NCBI GenBank assembly: GCA_001025035.1
Contig: LCZK01000003.1
Coordinates: forward strand, 62,001-126,000
Reading direction: 5' to 3'
From: Actinobacteria bacterium IMCC26207
GTDB taxonomy: Bacteria; Actinomycetota; Acidimicrobiia; Acidimicrobiales; Microtrichaceae
DNA: 64,000 bases
The translations under genes were made by a program, and so were the position numbers. Under the pieces are notes generated by a model. The model was not told the DNA's origin and did not search any database. It saw only the letters and a list, made by a program, of their open reading frames with translations. Positions 35,243-43,508 of the stretch are shown here, in pieces (within the stretch, counting starts at the first letter, position 1; each line of letters begins with the position of its first letter).

Positions 35243-36004
35243 ATGGGCGTTATGGACTCGAAAGTTGCCCTGGTGACTGGTGCTGCGGCTGGAATCGGTA
35301 GGGCAACCGCCCTTGCTTTTGCGGCAGAGGGAGCTTCAGTTGCGTTGGTAGATAGTGAGGAGCAACGCGGCGCGTTGGTTGCTGATGAGATTCGAGAAGC
35401 TGGCGGCCGAGCACTGTTTATTCCCGCAGATGTTTCTCAAGCAGATCTTGCAAACGCAATGGTTGGTGCCACGATGAGCAGGTTTGGACGCCTAGATTTC
35501 GCTTTCAATAATGCGGGTATCGAGGGCGATCCGGGGCCCATTGAGCTCTGTTCTGATCAGAACTGGGATAGGACTCTGGCTGTCAATCTGACTGGCGTGT
35601 TCTTGTGCATGCGCGCAGAGATTCCTGCAATCAGGGATTCCGGAGGCCAGGGAGCAATCGTCAATTGCGCTTCGATCGCTGGTCTGAATGGTTTTCCAGG
35701 CTTGGCGGCGTATGTGGCGAGCAAGCACGGCGTCAATGGCCTGACTCGCAGTGCAGCACTTGAGTTGGCTGCCGACGGGATCCGCGTCAACTCGGTCTGC
35801 CCAGGGGCCATCGAGACTGAGATGATCCAACGCATCAAAGTGGAGCAACCCGAACTAATCGAACGGACAGTCGCAGCGCATCCGTTAGGCCGACTGGGCC
35901 AACCCGAGGAAATCGCAGCCTGTGTAATCTGGCTGTGCTCAGCTGGTGCTGGCTTTGTTACTGGTCAAGCAATCGCCGTAGATGGCGGCTACACAACTCA
36001 GTGA
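35243..36004 (+). CDS. SDR family oxidoreductase (FabG-like)
   Basis: A 253-residue classical SDR: VALVTGAAAGIGRATALAFA, the NNAG region FNNAGIEGDPG, NCASIAGLNG, YVASKHGVNGL with catalytic Tyr/Lys, and the C-terminal VTGQAIAVDGGYT. It resembles mycobacterial and acidimicrobial dehydrogenases used in lipid or alcohol metabolism; the substrate is not predictable. AGGAG precedes the start. It is divergent from the FrhB-like gene across 190 bases and is followed closely by a DsbA-like gene. Confidence 0.93.
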   Translation: MGVMDSKVALVTGAAAGIGRATALAFAAEGASVALVDSEEQRGALVADEIREAGGRALFIPADVSQADLANAMVGATMSRFGRLDFAFNNAGIEGDPGPIELCSDQNWDRTLAVNLTGVFLCMRAEIPAIRDSGGQGAIVNCASIAGLNGFPGLAAYVASKHGVNGLTRSAALELAADGIRVNSVCPGAIETEMIQRIKVEQPELIERTVAAHPLGRLGQPEEIAACVIWLCSAGAGFVTGQAIAVDGGYTTQ

Positions 36005-36044
36005 TGGAGAGGTCCCTCGTCGCACAGAGAAGAGAGGCATTGAG

Positions 36045-36650
36045 ATGATTGAGGTTTATGCAGATATTGGCTGCCCGTTTACTCATGTCGGACTGCGCCG
36101 GTTCGTTGAGCGTCGAGCAGAGATGGGTCGCGAGGATGTTCAGCTGTGGGTGCGTTCTTGGCCGCTTGAAGTGGTCAATGAGAAGCCGCTTGACCCTGAC
36201 TTCATTGCCGAGGAGATCGTTGATATTCGAGAACAGCTGGCTCCTGACCTGTTTGTCGGGTTTGAGACCGAAAAGTTTCCGGTTTCCTCACTACCCGCGC
36301 TGACTCTTGCGCTTGCCGCCTACGGGGTTGGTGCGAAAGGCGGTGAGGCGGTGAGCCTGCGCCTGCGGGATCTACTTTTTGAACAGGGCGTTGATGTCTC
36401 TGACCCAGCTGTGCTTGCTGACTTGGCCAACGAGTTTGAAGTTCAAATTGGTGCTGCTGACCAACAGCGGGTCCTTGACGAGTACATCAGTGGCAGAGAC
36501 CGAGGTGTCATTGGTTCTCCTCATTTCTTCACGCCTTCGGCAGACTTTTTCTGTCCTGCTCTGGATGTCAGTAGGGATTCCCTCGGGAACCTTCAAGTCT
36601 GTGCCAACGAGGCGGCATTTGATGAGTTCATCTTGGCTTGCTTTAGCTAG
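36045..36650 (+). CDS. DsbA-family / HCCA-isomerase-like thioredoxin-fold protein
   Basis: A 201-residue thioredoxin-fold protein of the DSBA/2-hydroxychromene-2-carboxylate isomerase family. The N-terminal EVYADIGCPFTHVGLRRF has a single Cys where DsbA has CxxC, and the cis-Pro loop is VIGSPHFFTP. There is no signal peptide, so it acts in the cytosol, perhaps in a glutathione- or mycothiol-like transfer or an isomerisation. The ATG at 36045 has GAGAGG upstream. It lies 40 bases after the SDR, probably in one operon. Confidence 0.82.
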   Translation: MIEVYADIGCPFTHVGLRRFVERRAEMGREDVQLWVRSWPLEVVNEKPLDPDFIAEEIVDIREQLAPDLFVGFETEKFPVSSLPALTLALAAYGVGAKGGEAVSLRLRDLLFEQGVDVSDPAVLADLANEFEVQIGAADQQRVLDEYISGRDRGVIGSPHFFTPSADFFCPALDVSRDSLGNLQVCANEAAFDEFILACFS

Positions 36651-36684
36651 CTGACGTAGCAACCCACTAGGTAGTCCAGCGTGG

Positions 36685-37914
36685 TTAGAGAAGCAGGTTG
36701 AACCGCAGGCCAGCATGCGCTTCAAGACGTTCGATGAGTCGATCTCCGAGTGCCGTGGCTGGTGTCCAGAATCCGCCGCCAACATCTTCGTGGTCTAAGT
36801 CGAGCAGCGTCACTGCAGCCTCGCCCAACATCCGCGCCGTGCATCCATAACCAGGGTCTCGCTCCCCGGTCACCTGAGTCCGCACGGCTCGGCCATTTTG
36901 AGTGAGGCCAAAGAAACGTAACTCAAAAAAGCCCTCAAGCTGGGCCTTGGGCGATGGGCCCTCGCCAGGTTGAGGAAGTACAAATCGATTGAGCAATTTG
37001 CGGGTCGGGGAGACAGCAGCGAGTCCCATTCCACCCAAAATCCCAGCCGATAGCCCCGCCGCTTTTATTCCGCCAGCAAATCCCGAGCCCATCACCATGG
37101 CTTCCTCATATCGAAACTCCGGACCCCAAGGGCGCCCGAGCAATGCGTGAGTCCGCTGAACAACGCGGGTGTTGACTCCTGCCATCACGAACGGCGCAAT
37201 CCATTGACCCGAAGCCGCATCACGGGCCGGGCTCGTCAGCTCAGGCTGCGGAACTCCTGAGCGCATGTCTTGGGGCGCGAGAGCGTATGGGTCAGCGAGC
37301 ATCCGGCGCAGGTCAGGGTCCGAGGCCGCCTCTTCCATAAGGTTCATCATTGACGCGATCGTGCCGCCGCTAGCGCCACCCTTCATGGAGTAGACACGCA
37401 TCGCCACGTGGTCACAGGGTGCATCAAATAGCTCCATGGATCGCTGCTGTGTGAACCACACGCCTAGGTCAGAAGGAATGGAATCAAACCCGCAGGCATG
37501 GACGATTCGAGCACCACTGTCGCGAGCTGCAGCCTCGTGGGAATCAATCATCGACCGCATCCATTGAGGCTCTCCGGTCAAATCGCAGTAGTCGGTGCCG
37601 GCCGCAGCAACTGCCGCAATCAACTCCGACCCGTACAGCGCATAGGGGCCAACAGTGGAAACCACGACCCGGGTAGATTCCGCGAGCTCCATGAGGGCCT
37701 TGCGATCTGATGCGTCGGCCACGATGCGGGGCACCTCTGCCCCCGTGTCTTGTGCGACCTGGTCGAGCTTTGCCGCATCACGGCCGGCGATCGCCCATTT
37801 GAGCGTTCCTGTGGTGCCGTGACGCTCCACGAGATGCCTGCACAGGATCTGTCCAACGAAACTCGTTGCACCAAAGACAATCAGGTCGAACGGTCGGTCG
37901 GCGTTGTGTTTCAT
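36685..37914 (-). CDS. Saccharopine dehydrogenase-like / trans-acting enoyl reductase family protein
   Basis: A 409-residue protein with an N-terminal NAD(P)-binding fold (FDLIVFGATSFVGQILCRHL) and the segments KWAIAGRDAAKLDQVA, VVVSTVGPYALYGSELIAA and DYCDLTGEPQWMRSMID typical of mycobacterial trans-acting enoyl reductase relatives. No transmembrane segment is certain, though a hydrophobic Gly/Ala stretch (about 275-300) may sit at the membrane. Probable role in reduction of lipid intermediates. It is divergent from the acyl-CoA dehydrogenase with only 77 bases between starts, where an operator-like palindrome lies. Confidence 0.85.
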   Translation of the reverse strand: MKHNADRPFDLIVFGATSFVGQILCRHLVERHGTTGTLKWAIAGRDAAKLDQVAQDTGAEVPRIVADASDRKALMELAESTRVVVSTVGPYALYGSELIAAVAAAGTDYCDLTGEPQWMRSMIDSHEAAARDSGARIVHACGFDSIPSDLGVWFTQQRSMELFDAPCDHVAMRVYSMKGGASGGTIASMMNLMEEAASDPDLRRMLADPYALAPQDMRSGVPQPELTSPARDAASGQWIAPFVMAGVNTRVVQRTHALLGRPWGPEFRYEEAMVMGSGFAGGIKAAGLSAGILGGMGLAAVSPTRKLLNRFVLPQPGEGPSPKAQLEGFFELRFFGLTQNGRAVRTQVTGERDPGYGCTARMLGEAAVTLLDLDHEDVGGGFWTPATALGDRLIERLEAHAGLRFNLLL

Positions 37915-37965
37915 GGGTGAACCCTAGGTCAGGAGAATCTTGCGACCCTGCTGACTGGTTCTCAC

Positions 37966-37981
37966 TTGACTGATCGGTCAA
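37966..37981. promoter_or_regulatory. TetR-type operator-like palindrome
   Basis: TTGACTGATCGGTCAA is a 16-base near-perfect palindrome (one mismatched pair) in the space between the divergent saccharopine dehydrogenase-like gene and acyl-CoA dehydrogenase, ten bases before the latter's start. Its form matches operators of TetR-family lipid-metabolism repressors in actinobacteria. Confidence 0.6.
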
Positions 37982-37991
37982 TATTGAGGGC

Positions 37992-39239
37992 ATGGACCTG
38001 ACTTATCCCGCCGACGCCGAAGAGTTCCGAATCGAAATCCGGGCTTGGCTCGAAGAAAACCTTCCCAAGGGTTGGTTTGATTCGGGATTCAAGATGACTG
38101 CCGATGAGAAGGCCACTTGGAATCTGGAGTGGACCAAGACCCTTTTTGAGGGTGGTTGGATCTGCGCAACTTGGCCCGAGGAATACGGTGGCAAGAATCT
38201 GTCCACCATGCAGGGCGTTGTGCTCGCCGAAGAGTTCGCAAAGGCAAAAGCGCCGATGCGGGCCGACTTCTTTGGAGACACTCTTGTTGGGCCCACCATC
38301 TTGATGAACGGAACCGAGGAGCAGAAGAAATTCTTCCTTCCCAAGATCCTTGATGGCTCCATGAGCTGGTGCCAAGGGTTCTCCGAGCCCGACTCAGGGT
38401 CTGATCTTGCCTCATTGAAGACCACGGCCGTGCTTGACGGAGACGAATGGGTCATTAACGGGCAGAAGGTTTGGACCACCCAAGCGCAGTTCGCTGATTA
38501 CTGCTTCGTGCTTGCACGGACGGACCCTGATGTGAAAAAGCAGGCCGGAATCTCGTACCTCTTGGTGCCCATGAAGCAGCCCGGAGTAGAGGTGCGCGGC
38601 ATCGTGCAACCAGATGGGACCGATGAGTTCAACGAGGTGTTCTTCTCCGACGCTCGCTGCCCCGTTGACAACGTGGTCGGCGGTTTGAATAACGGCTGGA
38701 AAGTTGCCAACGACACACTTGGCTTTGAGCGAGGAATGTCTGCAACCACTGGTTATCGACGCTTCGCCGAGGAATACCGCCTGATGGTTGAGAAGGCCAC
38801 AGAGAACGGCAAGATCAACGACCCAGCGATTCGTCAGGGTTTAGCGCTCTACTACTCCAAGATTCAGATAATGCGAATCAATGGTCTGCGCTCCCTGACT
38901 GCCACCGTAAGCGGAAAACGAGATATGGGCGTCACTGTTCTTGGCGCAACCAACAAGATGTTCTGGTCAGAGACTCACAAGGCTGCAATGGAGCTTGCCC
39001 TAGAGATTTGGGGTGCAGAGGCCATGCTCTCGACGAGTGGTCCGCAGAGCGGTTCGTGGCCTGCCGCGCTGCGCGGCGAGGGTCGACCCACGTACCCAGT
39101 TAGCTTGATGATCTCCTCGTTCTTCTTTTCTCGATCCGAAACAATCTGGGGTGGAACCTCTCAGATTCAACGCAACATCGTCGGTGAGAAGGTGCTTGGG
39201 CTTCCGCGTGAGCCAAAGGTTGAAACGAAGTCCAGCTAA
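37992..39239 (+). CDS. Acyl-CoA dehydrogenase
   Basis: A 415-residue FAD enzyme that introduces a double bond into an acyl-CoA. Seen: WCQGFSEPDSGSDLASLKT (FAD/substrate-binding signature, about residues 126-144), WVINGQKVWTTQAQ, LGFERGMSATTGYRRF, and the C-terminal FSRSETIWGGTSQIQRNIVG. The form is that of actinobacterial FadE proteins acting on branched or sterol-like chains, but the substrate is unknown. Regulation by a TetR-family repressor is likely given the palindrome before its start. Confidence 0.93.
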   Translation: MDLTYPADAEEFRIEIRAWLEENLPKGWFDSGFKMTADEKATWNLEWTKTLFEGGWICATWPEEYGGKNLSTMQGVVLAEEFAKAKAPMRADFFGDTLVGPTILMNGTEEQKKFFLPKILDGSMSWCQGFSEPDSGSDLASLKTTAVLDGDEWVINGQKVWTTQAQFADYCFVLARTDPDVKKQAGISYLLVPMKQPGVEVRGIVQPDGTDEFNEVFFSDARCPVDNVVGGLNNGWKVANDTLGFERGMSATTGYRRFAEEYRLMVEKATENGKINDPAIRQGLALYYSKIQIMRINGLRSLTATVSGKRDMGVTVLGATNKMFWSETHKAAMELALEIWGAEAMLSTSGPQSGSWPAALRGEGRPTYPVSLMISSFFFSRSETIWGGTSQIQRNIVGEKVLGLPREPKVETKSS

Positions 39240-39412
39240 ATCCTCGCTCAATCCCGCAGGGGACTCCTCAAAGCTGAGGAACCTGCCTGCTCGGGCCGAG
39301 GGTCTCACCAAAGCGGTAGTCCCAGCTACTAAACTGAAGCTGACAGATCTCGTGACAGTTCCTAGCAAATTCTGCGGGAATTGCCTCGCTAACGTTTGCT
39401 GGGATTCTCCTT

Positions 39413-40936
39413 GTGACTCCTCCCCCGATGAACCCTGATTCCGAAGACACCGGTGAGTATCGGGTAGTTCGACGGACCCCCAAAGGCTCTCCAGGATGGT
39501 CCACACCGAAGAGAATTGCCGCTGCTGGCCTAGCTGGACTCTTGTTCATAGGGGTTGTACTTGGCGCTGGTGCGGCTTGGGGGCTGTGGAGTTTCTCGAA
39601 GATCCAGCGAGTTGATCTCAACCTGGCCGAAGTCAATAGCCCTACCGAACCAATGAACGTGCTCATCGTGGGTTCTGACAGCCGTGCCGATATTGAAGAA
39701 GGTGACCCCGGGGCCGGCGGCATGCTGGGGAAGGATGCTCCTACAGGTCAGCGTGCAGACAGTCTGCTCATCGCTCGGATCGACCCCGGTAGCGATCGCA
39801 TTGACCTGCTGTCGGTACCGCGTGATCTGTGGGTCCCGATCTCAGGCAAAGACTCCAAGCAGAGAATCAATTCGGCCTATGCGCAGTCAACCCAAGCAGT
39901 CGTCGACACCGTTCAGGAATCTCTGGGGATACCAATCAATCACTTTGTAGAGGTGGACTTTTCGGGATTTCAGTCCCTAGTAGAAGCCATCGGCGGAGTG
40001 CCGATGTATTTCGATCACCCTGTCCGGGACGGCAATTCTGGGCTCGAAATTGGCGTCAAGGGCTGTCATGTTCTTGACGGACAGAATGGACTGGCATTCG
40101 CTCGTTCACGGCATCTTGAGTGGAATAACGGCGTGAAGTGGGTGTCTGACCCAACAGGGGATCTTGGACGAATGACTCGGCAGCAGTTGCTCACCCGGGC
40201 AGCTCTAGCCAAGGCCCAGACTCTGGGTCTGAACAACGTGGGCACGTTGAAGTCACTAGTCGATGCTGGTCTTGGTTCAGTCAAACTTGATGATTCGCTT
40301 GGCACGGGCGATCTCGTTGCTCTCGGAAAGAGATTCTCGAGCTTCGATCCCGAACGCCTGCAGACCCACAGCCTGCCCGTGGTTCCGTTTCGCACGGATG
40401 GCGGCGCTGCAGTGGTATTGGTTGATGACGCAGCAGCGCAGCCGGTACTCGACCTGTTTCGTGGCACAGCAGTCGCAGCGGCAGTAACCACGACAACTGC
40501 TCCGCCGCCCTCGGCAGACGAGGTGACGGTGACCGTAGTGAACGCCTCTGGTAGGGAAGGCCAAGCTCGACGAGTGAGCTTTGTTTTGGTCACGGGAGGT
40601 TTCATCGAGGGTGCAGTGGAACCCTCGGATAAGACCGTGCCTCATACGGTGATTGCTTACCCCAAGGGTCAACAGCGAATGGCAGAACTTGTGGCCCCTT
40701 GGCTCTCGGCAGCCCCAGAGTTGAAAGAAGACAAGAAGTTGGCTTCGGGCAGTGTGCGGGTCACCCTTGGAACAGACTTTTTGCGAGTGTCAGAACCTGA
40801 GAAAACTGCAGCACCTCCAGCGGTTGCCTCGGCTGCTCCCGCCGCAGCGGGAACTCCTGCGCCAGCGGCTACACCGACAACAACCGAGCCGGGCTGGAAG
40901 CCAGGCGTGCCACCAGAAGGCACCTCCTGCCCCTAA
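39413..40936 (+). CDS. LytR-CpsA-Psr (LCP) family cell-wall glycopolymer ligase
   Basis: Membrane-anchored phosphotransferase that attaches lipid-linked glycopolymers to peptidoglycan. One transmembrane helix (about residues 38-60) precedes the LCP domain: NVLIVGSDSRAD, GQRADSLLIARIDPGSDRID, LSVPRDLWVPISGK, INSAYAQ, HFVEVDFSGFQSLVEAIGGV and LAFARSRHLEWNNG (conserved Arg/Asp). A LytR_C-type domain lies near 370-450, followed by an Ala/Pro/Thr-rich tail. The start is a GTG; an ATG 15 bases later is possible. Gmd/Rmd, ManB, WecA and WbaP products could supply the polymer it attaches. It ends nine bases from the convergent M23 gene. Confidence 0.92.
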   Translation: MTPPPMNPDSEDTGEYRVVRRTPKGSPGWSTPKRIAAAGLAGLLFIGVVLGAGAAWGLWSFSKIQRVDLNLAEVNSPTEPMNVLIVGSDSRADIEEGDPGAGGMLGKDAPTGQRADSLLIARIDPGSDRIDLLSVPRDLWVPISGKDSKQRINSAYAQSTQAVVDTVQESLGIPINHFVEVDFSGFQSLVEAIGGVPMYFDHPVRDGNSGLEIGVKGCHVLDGQNGLAFARSRHLEWNNGVKWVSDPTGDLGRMTRQQLLTRAALAKAQTLGLNNVGTLKSLVDAGLGSVKLDDSLGTGDLVALGKRFSSFDPERLQTHSLPVVPFRTDGGAAVVLVDDAAAQPVLDLFRGTAVAAAVTTTTAPPPSADEVTVTVVNASGREGQARRVSFVLVTGGFIEGAVEPSDKTVPHTVIAYPKGQQRMAELVAPWLSAAPELKEDKKLASGSVRVTLGTDFLRVSEPEKTAAPPAVASAAPAAAGTPAPAATPTTTEPGWKPGVPPEGTSCP

Positions 40937-40945
40937 CTCCTGTTC

Positions 40946-41665
40946 CTACCAGGATCGAGGAATTGCAGGTGCTGTACTCGCTGCTCGCAGGCTTGCGAAA
41001 GCGTTGATAACCGCTCCGTCCGGTTGATGGATCTCGAAGTGCAGATGCGCAATGGTTTCCTCGGCATTGCCGGAATCCCCAAGAAACCCAACCAACTCGC
41101 CTGCAGTCACTCGGTTATTGAGTGCCAGTCCAGGAGCGAATGCGTACTCAAATCTGTTTGCTGAGTCATCCGTGCCCGGGGAATCGTTGTTGAGATGAAT
41201 GTAGACATAACTCCACCCATCATCTGCAGTAATCGTTAGTGAGTTTCCAGAGAGTCCGCTGAGGTCATGACGTAGCCGGGTGATACGTCCGCTGACAGTT
41301 GCTAGCAGCGGCGTGCCTTTGGCACTCACGAGATCTTGCCCCTCATGGGAGCGCCCGCCTGAGCGTGGAGCACCGAAGGTGTCGCTATAGCTCGCACCGG
41401 CAGAAACAGGAAAGGTAATGGGCCGAACAGTCGCGGGAGTCCCAGTCTCTGTTCCAAGGGGGAGAGTCGTTGTGGCCGAACCGGTACCCTCCGAAATCCT
41501 GCTTCTCGGAGCGGCAGCACAACTCAGCGCTACAAAGCTGATGACGAATATGGCGAGTAGAGCGCTGGCGCTTGATCTGACATGCCGTTGACCGGTTCCA
41601 GCCGAGCGCTGTGGGGGGTGCATCACAGATAGATCGGGCATCAAGAAGGAAACCTTGAGGGTCAA
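40946..41665 (-). CDS. M23-family peptidase (LytM domain), exported
   Basis: A probable peptidoglycan endopeptidase of up to 239 residues. A hydrophobic signal (ALLAIFVISFVALSC) ends in a lipobox-like ALSC. The M23 fold has the metal-binding HEGQD (in RSHEGQDLVSAKG) and HLHFEIH near the C-terminus, so both zinc motifs are intact. The start is uncertain; ATG codons at 41641 and 41623 give shorter and more typical leaders. It may work with LCP, FtsEX or the peptidoglycan-binding lipoprotein. The tRNA-Arg gene lies just upstream on the same strand. Confidence 0.88.
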   Translation of the reverse strand: MTLKVSFLMPDLSVMHPPQRSAGTGQRHVRSSASALLAIFVISFVALSCAAAPRSRISEGTGSATTTLPLGTETGTPATVRPITFPVSAGASYSDTFGAPRSGGRSHEGQDLVSAKGTPLLATVSGRITRLRHDLSGLSGNSLTITADDGWSYVYIHLNNDSPGTDDSANRFEYAFAPGLALNNRVTAGELVGFLGDSGNAEETIAHLHFEIHQPDGAVINAFASLRAASTAPAIPRSW

Positions 41666-41683
41666 TCCGGCTGCAGATAGTTG

Positions 41684-41755
41684 TGCCCTCGGCAGGATTC
41701 GAACCTGCGCACACGCCTCCGGAGGGCGATGCTCTATCCCCTGAGCTACGAGGGC
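41684..41755 (-). tRNA. tRNA-Arg (anticodon CCG)
   Basis: On the minus strand the sequence folds as a tRNA: acceptor GCCCTCG with CGAGGGC, D-arm GCTC-AGGGGATA-GAGC, anticodon loop CTCCGGA (CCG at 34-36), four-base variable region, and T-arm GCAGG-TTCGAAT-CCTGC. The discriminator is A and CCA is not encoded. One mismatch closes the anticodon stem (T-T at 27-43). It reads CGG arginine codons. It is divergent from argS, 145 bases away. Confidence 0.93.
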
Positions 41756-41869
41756 CTTGCGAGTAGACCGCCGAGGCGGTCCACAATGAGTTACGAGAAC
41801 TCAGGGACCGGACGTTACCATTCGATAGCAGCCGCCCCATCGCTGGCACGAGTAACGACCCGTTCAGAC

Positions 41870-41900
41870 AACCAAGATAACCAAGGTAACCAAGGTAACC
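41870..41900 (+). repeat. 9-bp tandem repeat abutting the argS start codon
   Basis: AACCAAGAT at 41870-41878, AACCAAGGT at 41879-41887 and 41888-41896, then AACC directly before the ATG at 41901. Each unit holds a weak Shine-Dalgarno-like AAGG. No other ribosome-binding site is visible, so the repeat itself must serve as the translation initiation region. Confidence 0.85.
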
Positions 41901-43499
41901 ATGCGAATTGTGATCACTACTGCTCTTGCCTCTGCTCTTGCAGAGCTTGGAATCGACTCACCTGATGAGATTCATTTGGAGCAACCAGCGCGCCGCGACC
42001 ATGGGGATTTCTCTTCAAACATTGCTCTTACTTCTGCAAAGAAAGCGGGTACCCCGCCACGAGAACTCGCTCAGCAGTTGGTTGATTCTCTGAACCAGAA
42101 CCTGCCTCCGCATGTGACTTCGGTCGAGATTGCTGGCCCTGGATTTGTGAACTTCCGATTAGATGATGCATGGCTGCAGGAATTGATTCCACAGGTCCTC
42201 GCTGCCGGGGATTCCTACGGCCGCTCTGAAACGGGGCAAGGGCAGAAGGTCCTGATTGAGTTTGTCTCCTCGAATCCGACTGGACCTGTTCACGCAGGGC
42301 ATGCCCGCGGCGCAGTATTTGGTGACAGTTTGGGTCGCTTGCTGAGCTACACCGGTTATCAGGTGGAGCGCGAGTTCTACATCAATGACCGTGGAGTTCA
42401 GATGCGCACTTTTGCCGCCTCGCTCACTGCTCGCAAGCTTGGAAGCGAACTTCCCGATGGCGGCTACAACGGGCAATACATCAGGGATTGGGCAGAGCAG
42501 ATGCCTAAAGACGCTGATCCGCTCGAATGGGGTGAACGCCGCGCACTCGATGATGCCCGCACCGTTCTTGAACGCCTGAACGTCCACTTTGATACCTGGT
42601 TTTCTGAGCGCTCAATGGTAGATCGGGGTGCAATCCCAACCACGCTCGGCGACCTGCGCCAGCGCGGGGTAGTTGATGACTCAGAAGGCGCCATCTGGCT
42701 TCGCTCAACTGACTACGGCGATGACAAAGACCGCGTCCTCGTCAAGAGTGACGGGGAGTTCACCTATTTGCTTCCCGATATTGCCTATCACCGAGACAAG
42801 TTTGATCGAGGGTTCGATCTGCTCATCAACGTATGGGGAGCGGATCACCATGGCTATGTGGCCCGCATGAAAGCTGCAGTGCAGTCACTTGGCCATGACC
42901 CGGCGGACTTAGAAGTGATCATCTCGCAGCTGGTACGGCTTGAAAAAGATGGCGAAGAAGTGAAGATTTCGAAGCGTTCCGGCAACCTCATCACACTTGA
43001 GGACCTCCTTGATGACGTGGGAGTTGATGCGGTGCGCTTGACCTATCTGCTGCAGTCAGTTGACTCGCCTCAAACTGTGGACTTAGACCTGATCGTCGCG
43101 CAGTCGAATGAGAACCCTGTCTTTTATGTGCAAATGGCGAATGCACGGATTCACTCGATCAGCCGTGTCGCAGCCGAGCGCAAAATCCAGCGGACAGCTG
43201 CACAAGATGTAGACCTCAGTCTTCTGGTACACGAGCGCGAACTAGAGATTCTGCGTGCGCTGTACCTGCTGCCAGAGGTAGTGGAACTTGCAGCACGAGA
43301 CCGGGCCCCGCACAAGATCACAACCTGGGTGCGTGAGTTGGCCGCTGCAGTGCACGGCTTCTATCACGACTGCCCGGTTCTGTCCGAGGACACTCCAGAT
43401 GGGCTTCGCCAGGCAAGGTGGCTCTTGGCCGATGCGGCAGGTAGCGGACTCAGAGTTGGACTAGACCTCTTGGGCGTCACCGCCCCCGAGCAGATGTGA
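41901..43499 (+). CDS. argS: Arginyl-tRNA synthetase
   Basis: Class I synthetase that charges tRNA-Arg. Seen: N-terminal Arg-S domain, SSNPTGPVHAGHARGAVFGD with HAGH as the HIGH motif, REFYINDRGVQM, WGADHHGYVARMKAAV and KISKRSGNLITLEDL as the KMSKS-equivalent. The anticodon-binding DALR domain fills the last 130 residues. At 532 residues it is normal. It starts the row argS-lysA-hom-thrC known from actinobacteria and is divergent from a tRNA-Arg gene, its own substrate. Confidence 0.97.
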   Translation: MRIVITTALASALAELGIDSPDEIHLEQPARRDHGDFSSNIALTSAKKAGTPPRELAQQLVDSLNQNLPPHVTSVEIAGPGFVNFRLDDAWLQELIPQVLAAGDSYGRSETGQGQKVLIEFVSSNPTGPVHAGHARGAVFGDSLGRLLSYTGYQVEREFYINDRGVQMRTFAASLTARKLGSELPDGGYNGQYIRDWAEQMPKDADPLEWGERRALDDARTVLERLNVHFDTWFSERSMVDRGAIPTTLGDLRQRGVVDDSEGAIWLRSTDYGDDKDRVLVKSDGEFTYLLPDIAYHRDKFDRGFDLLINVWGADHHGYVARMKAAVQSLGHDPADLEVIISQLVRLEKDGEEVKISKRSGNLITLEDLLDDVGVDAVRLTYLLQSVDSPQTVDLDLIVAQSNENPVFYVQMANARIHSISRVAAERKIQRTAAQDVDLSLLVHERELEILRALYLLPEVVELAARDRAPHKITTWVRELAAAVHGFYHDCPVLSEDTPDGLRQARWLLADAAGSGLRVGLDLLGVTAPEQM

Positions 43500-43508
43500 G
43501 CCTGTGAC

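Noticed and set aside
39240..39412. Riboswitch or small RNA upstream of the LCP gene
   Set aside because: An AGCAAA/TTTGCT pairing exists, but no known class is recognisable and the pairing is short.
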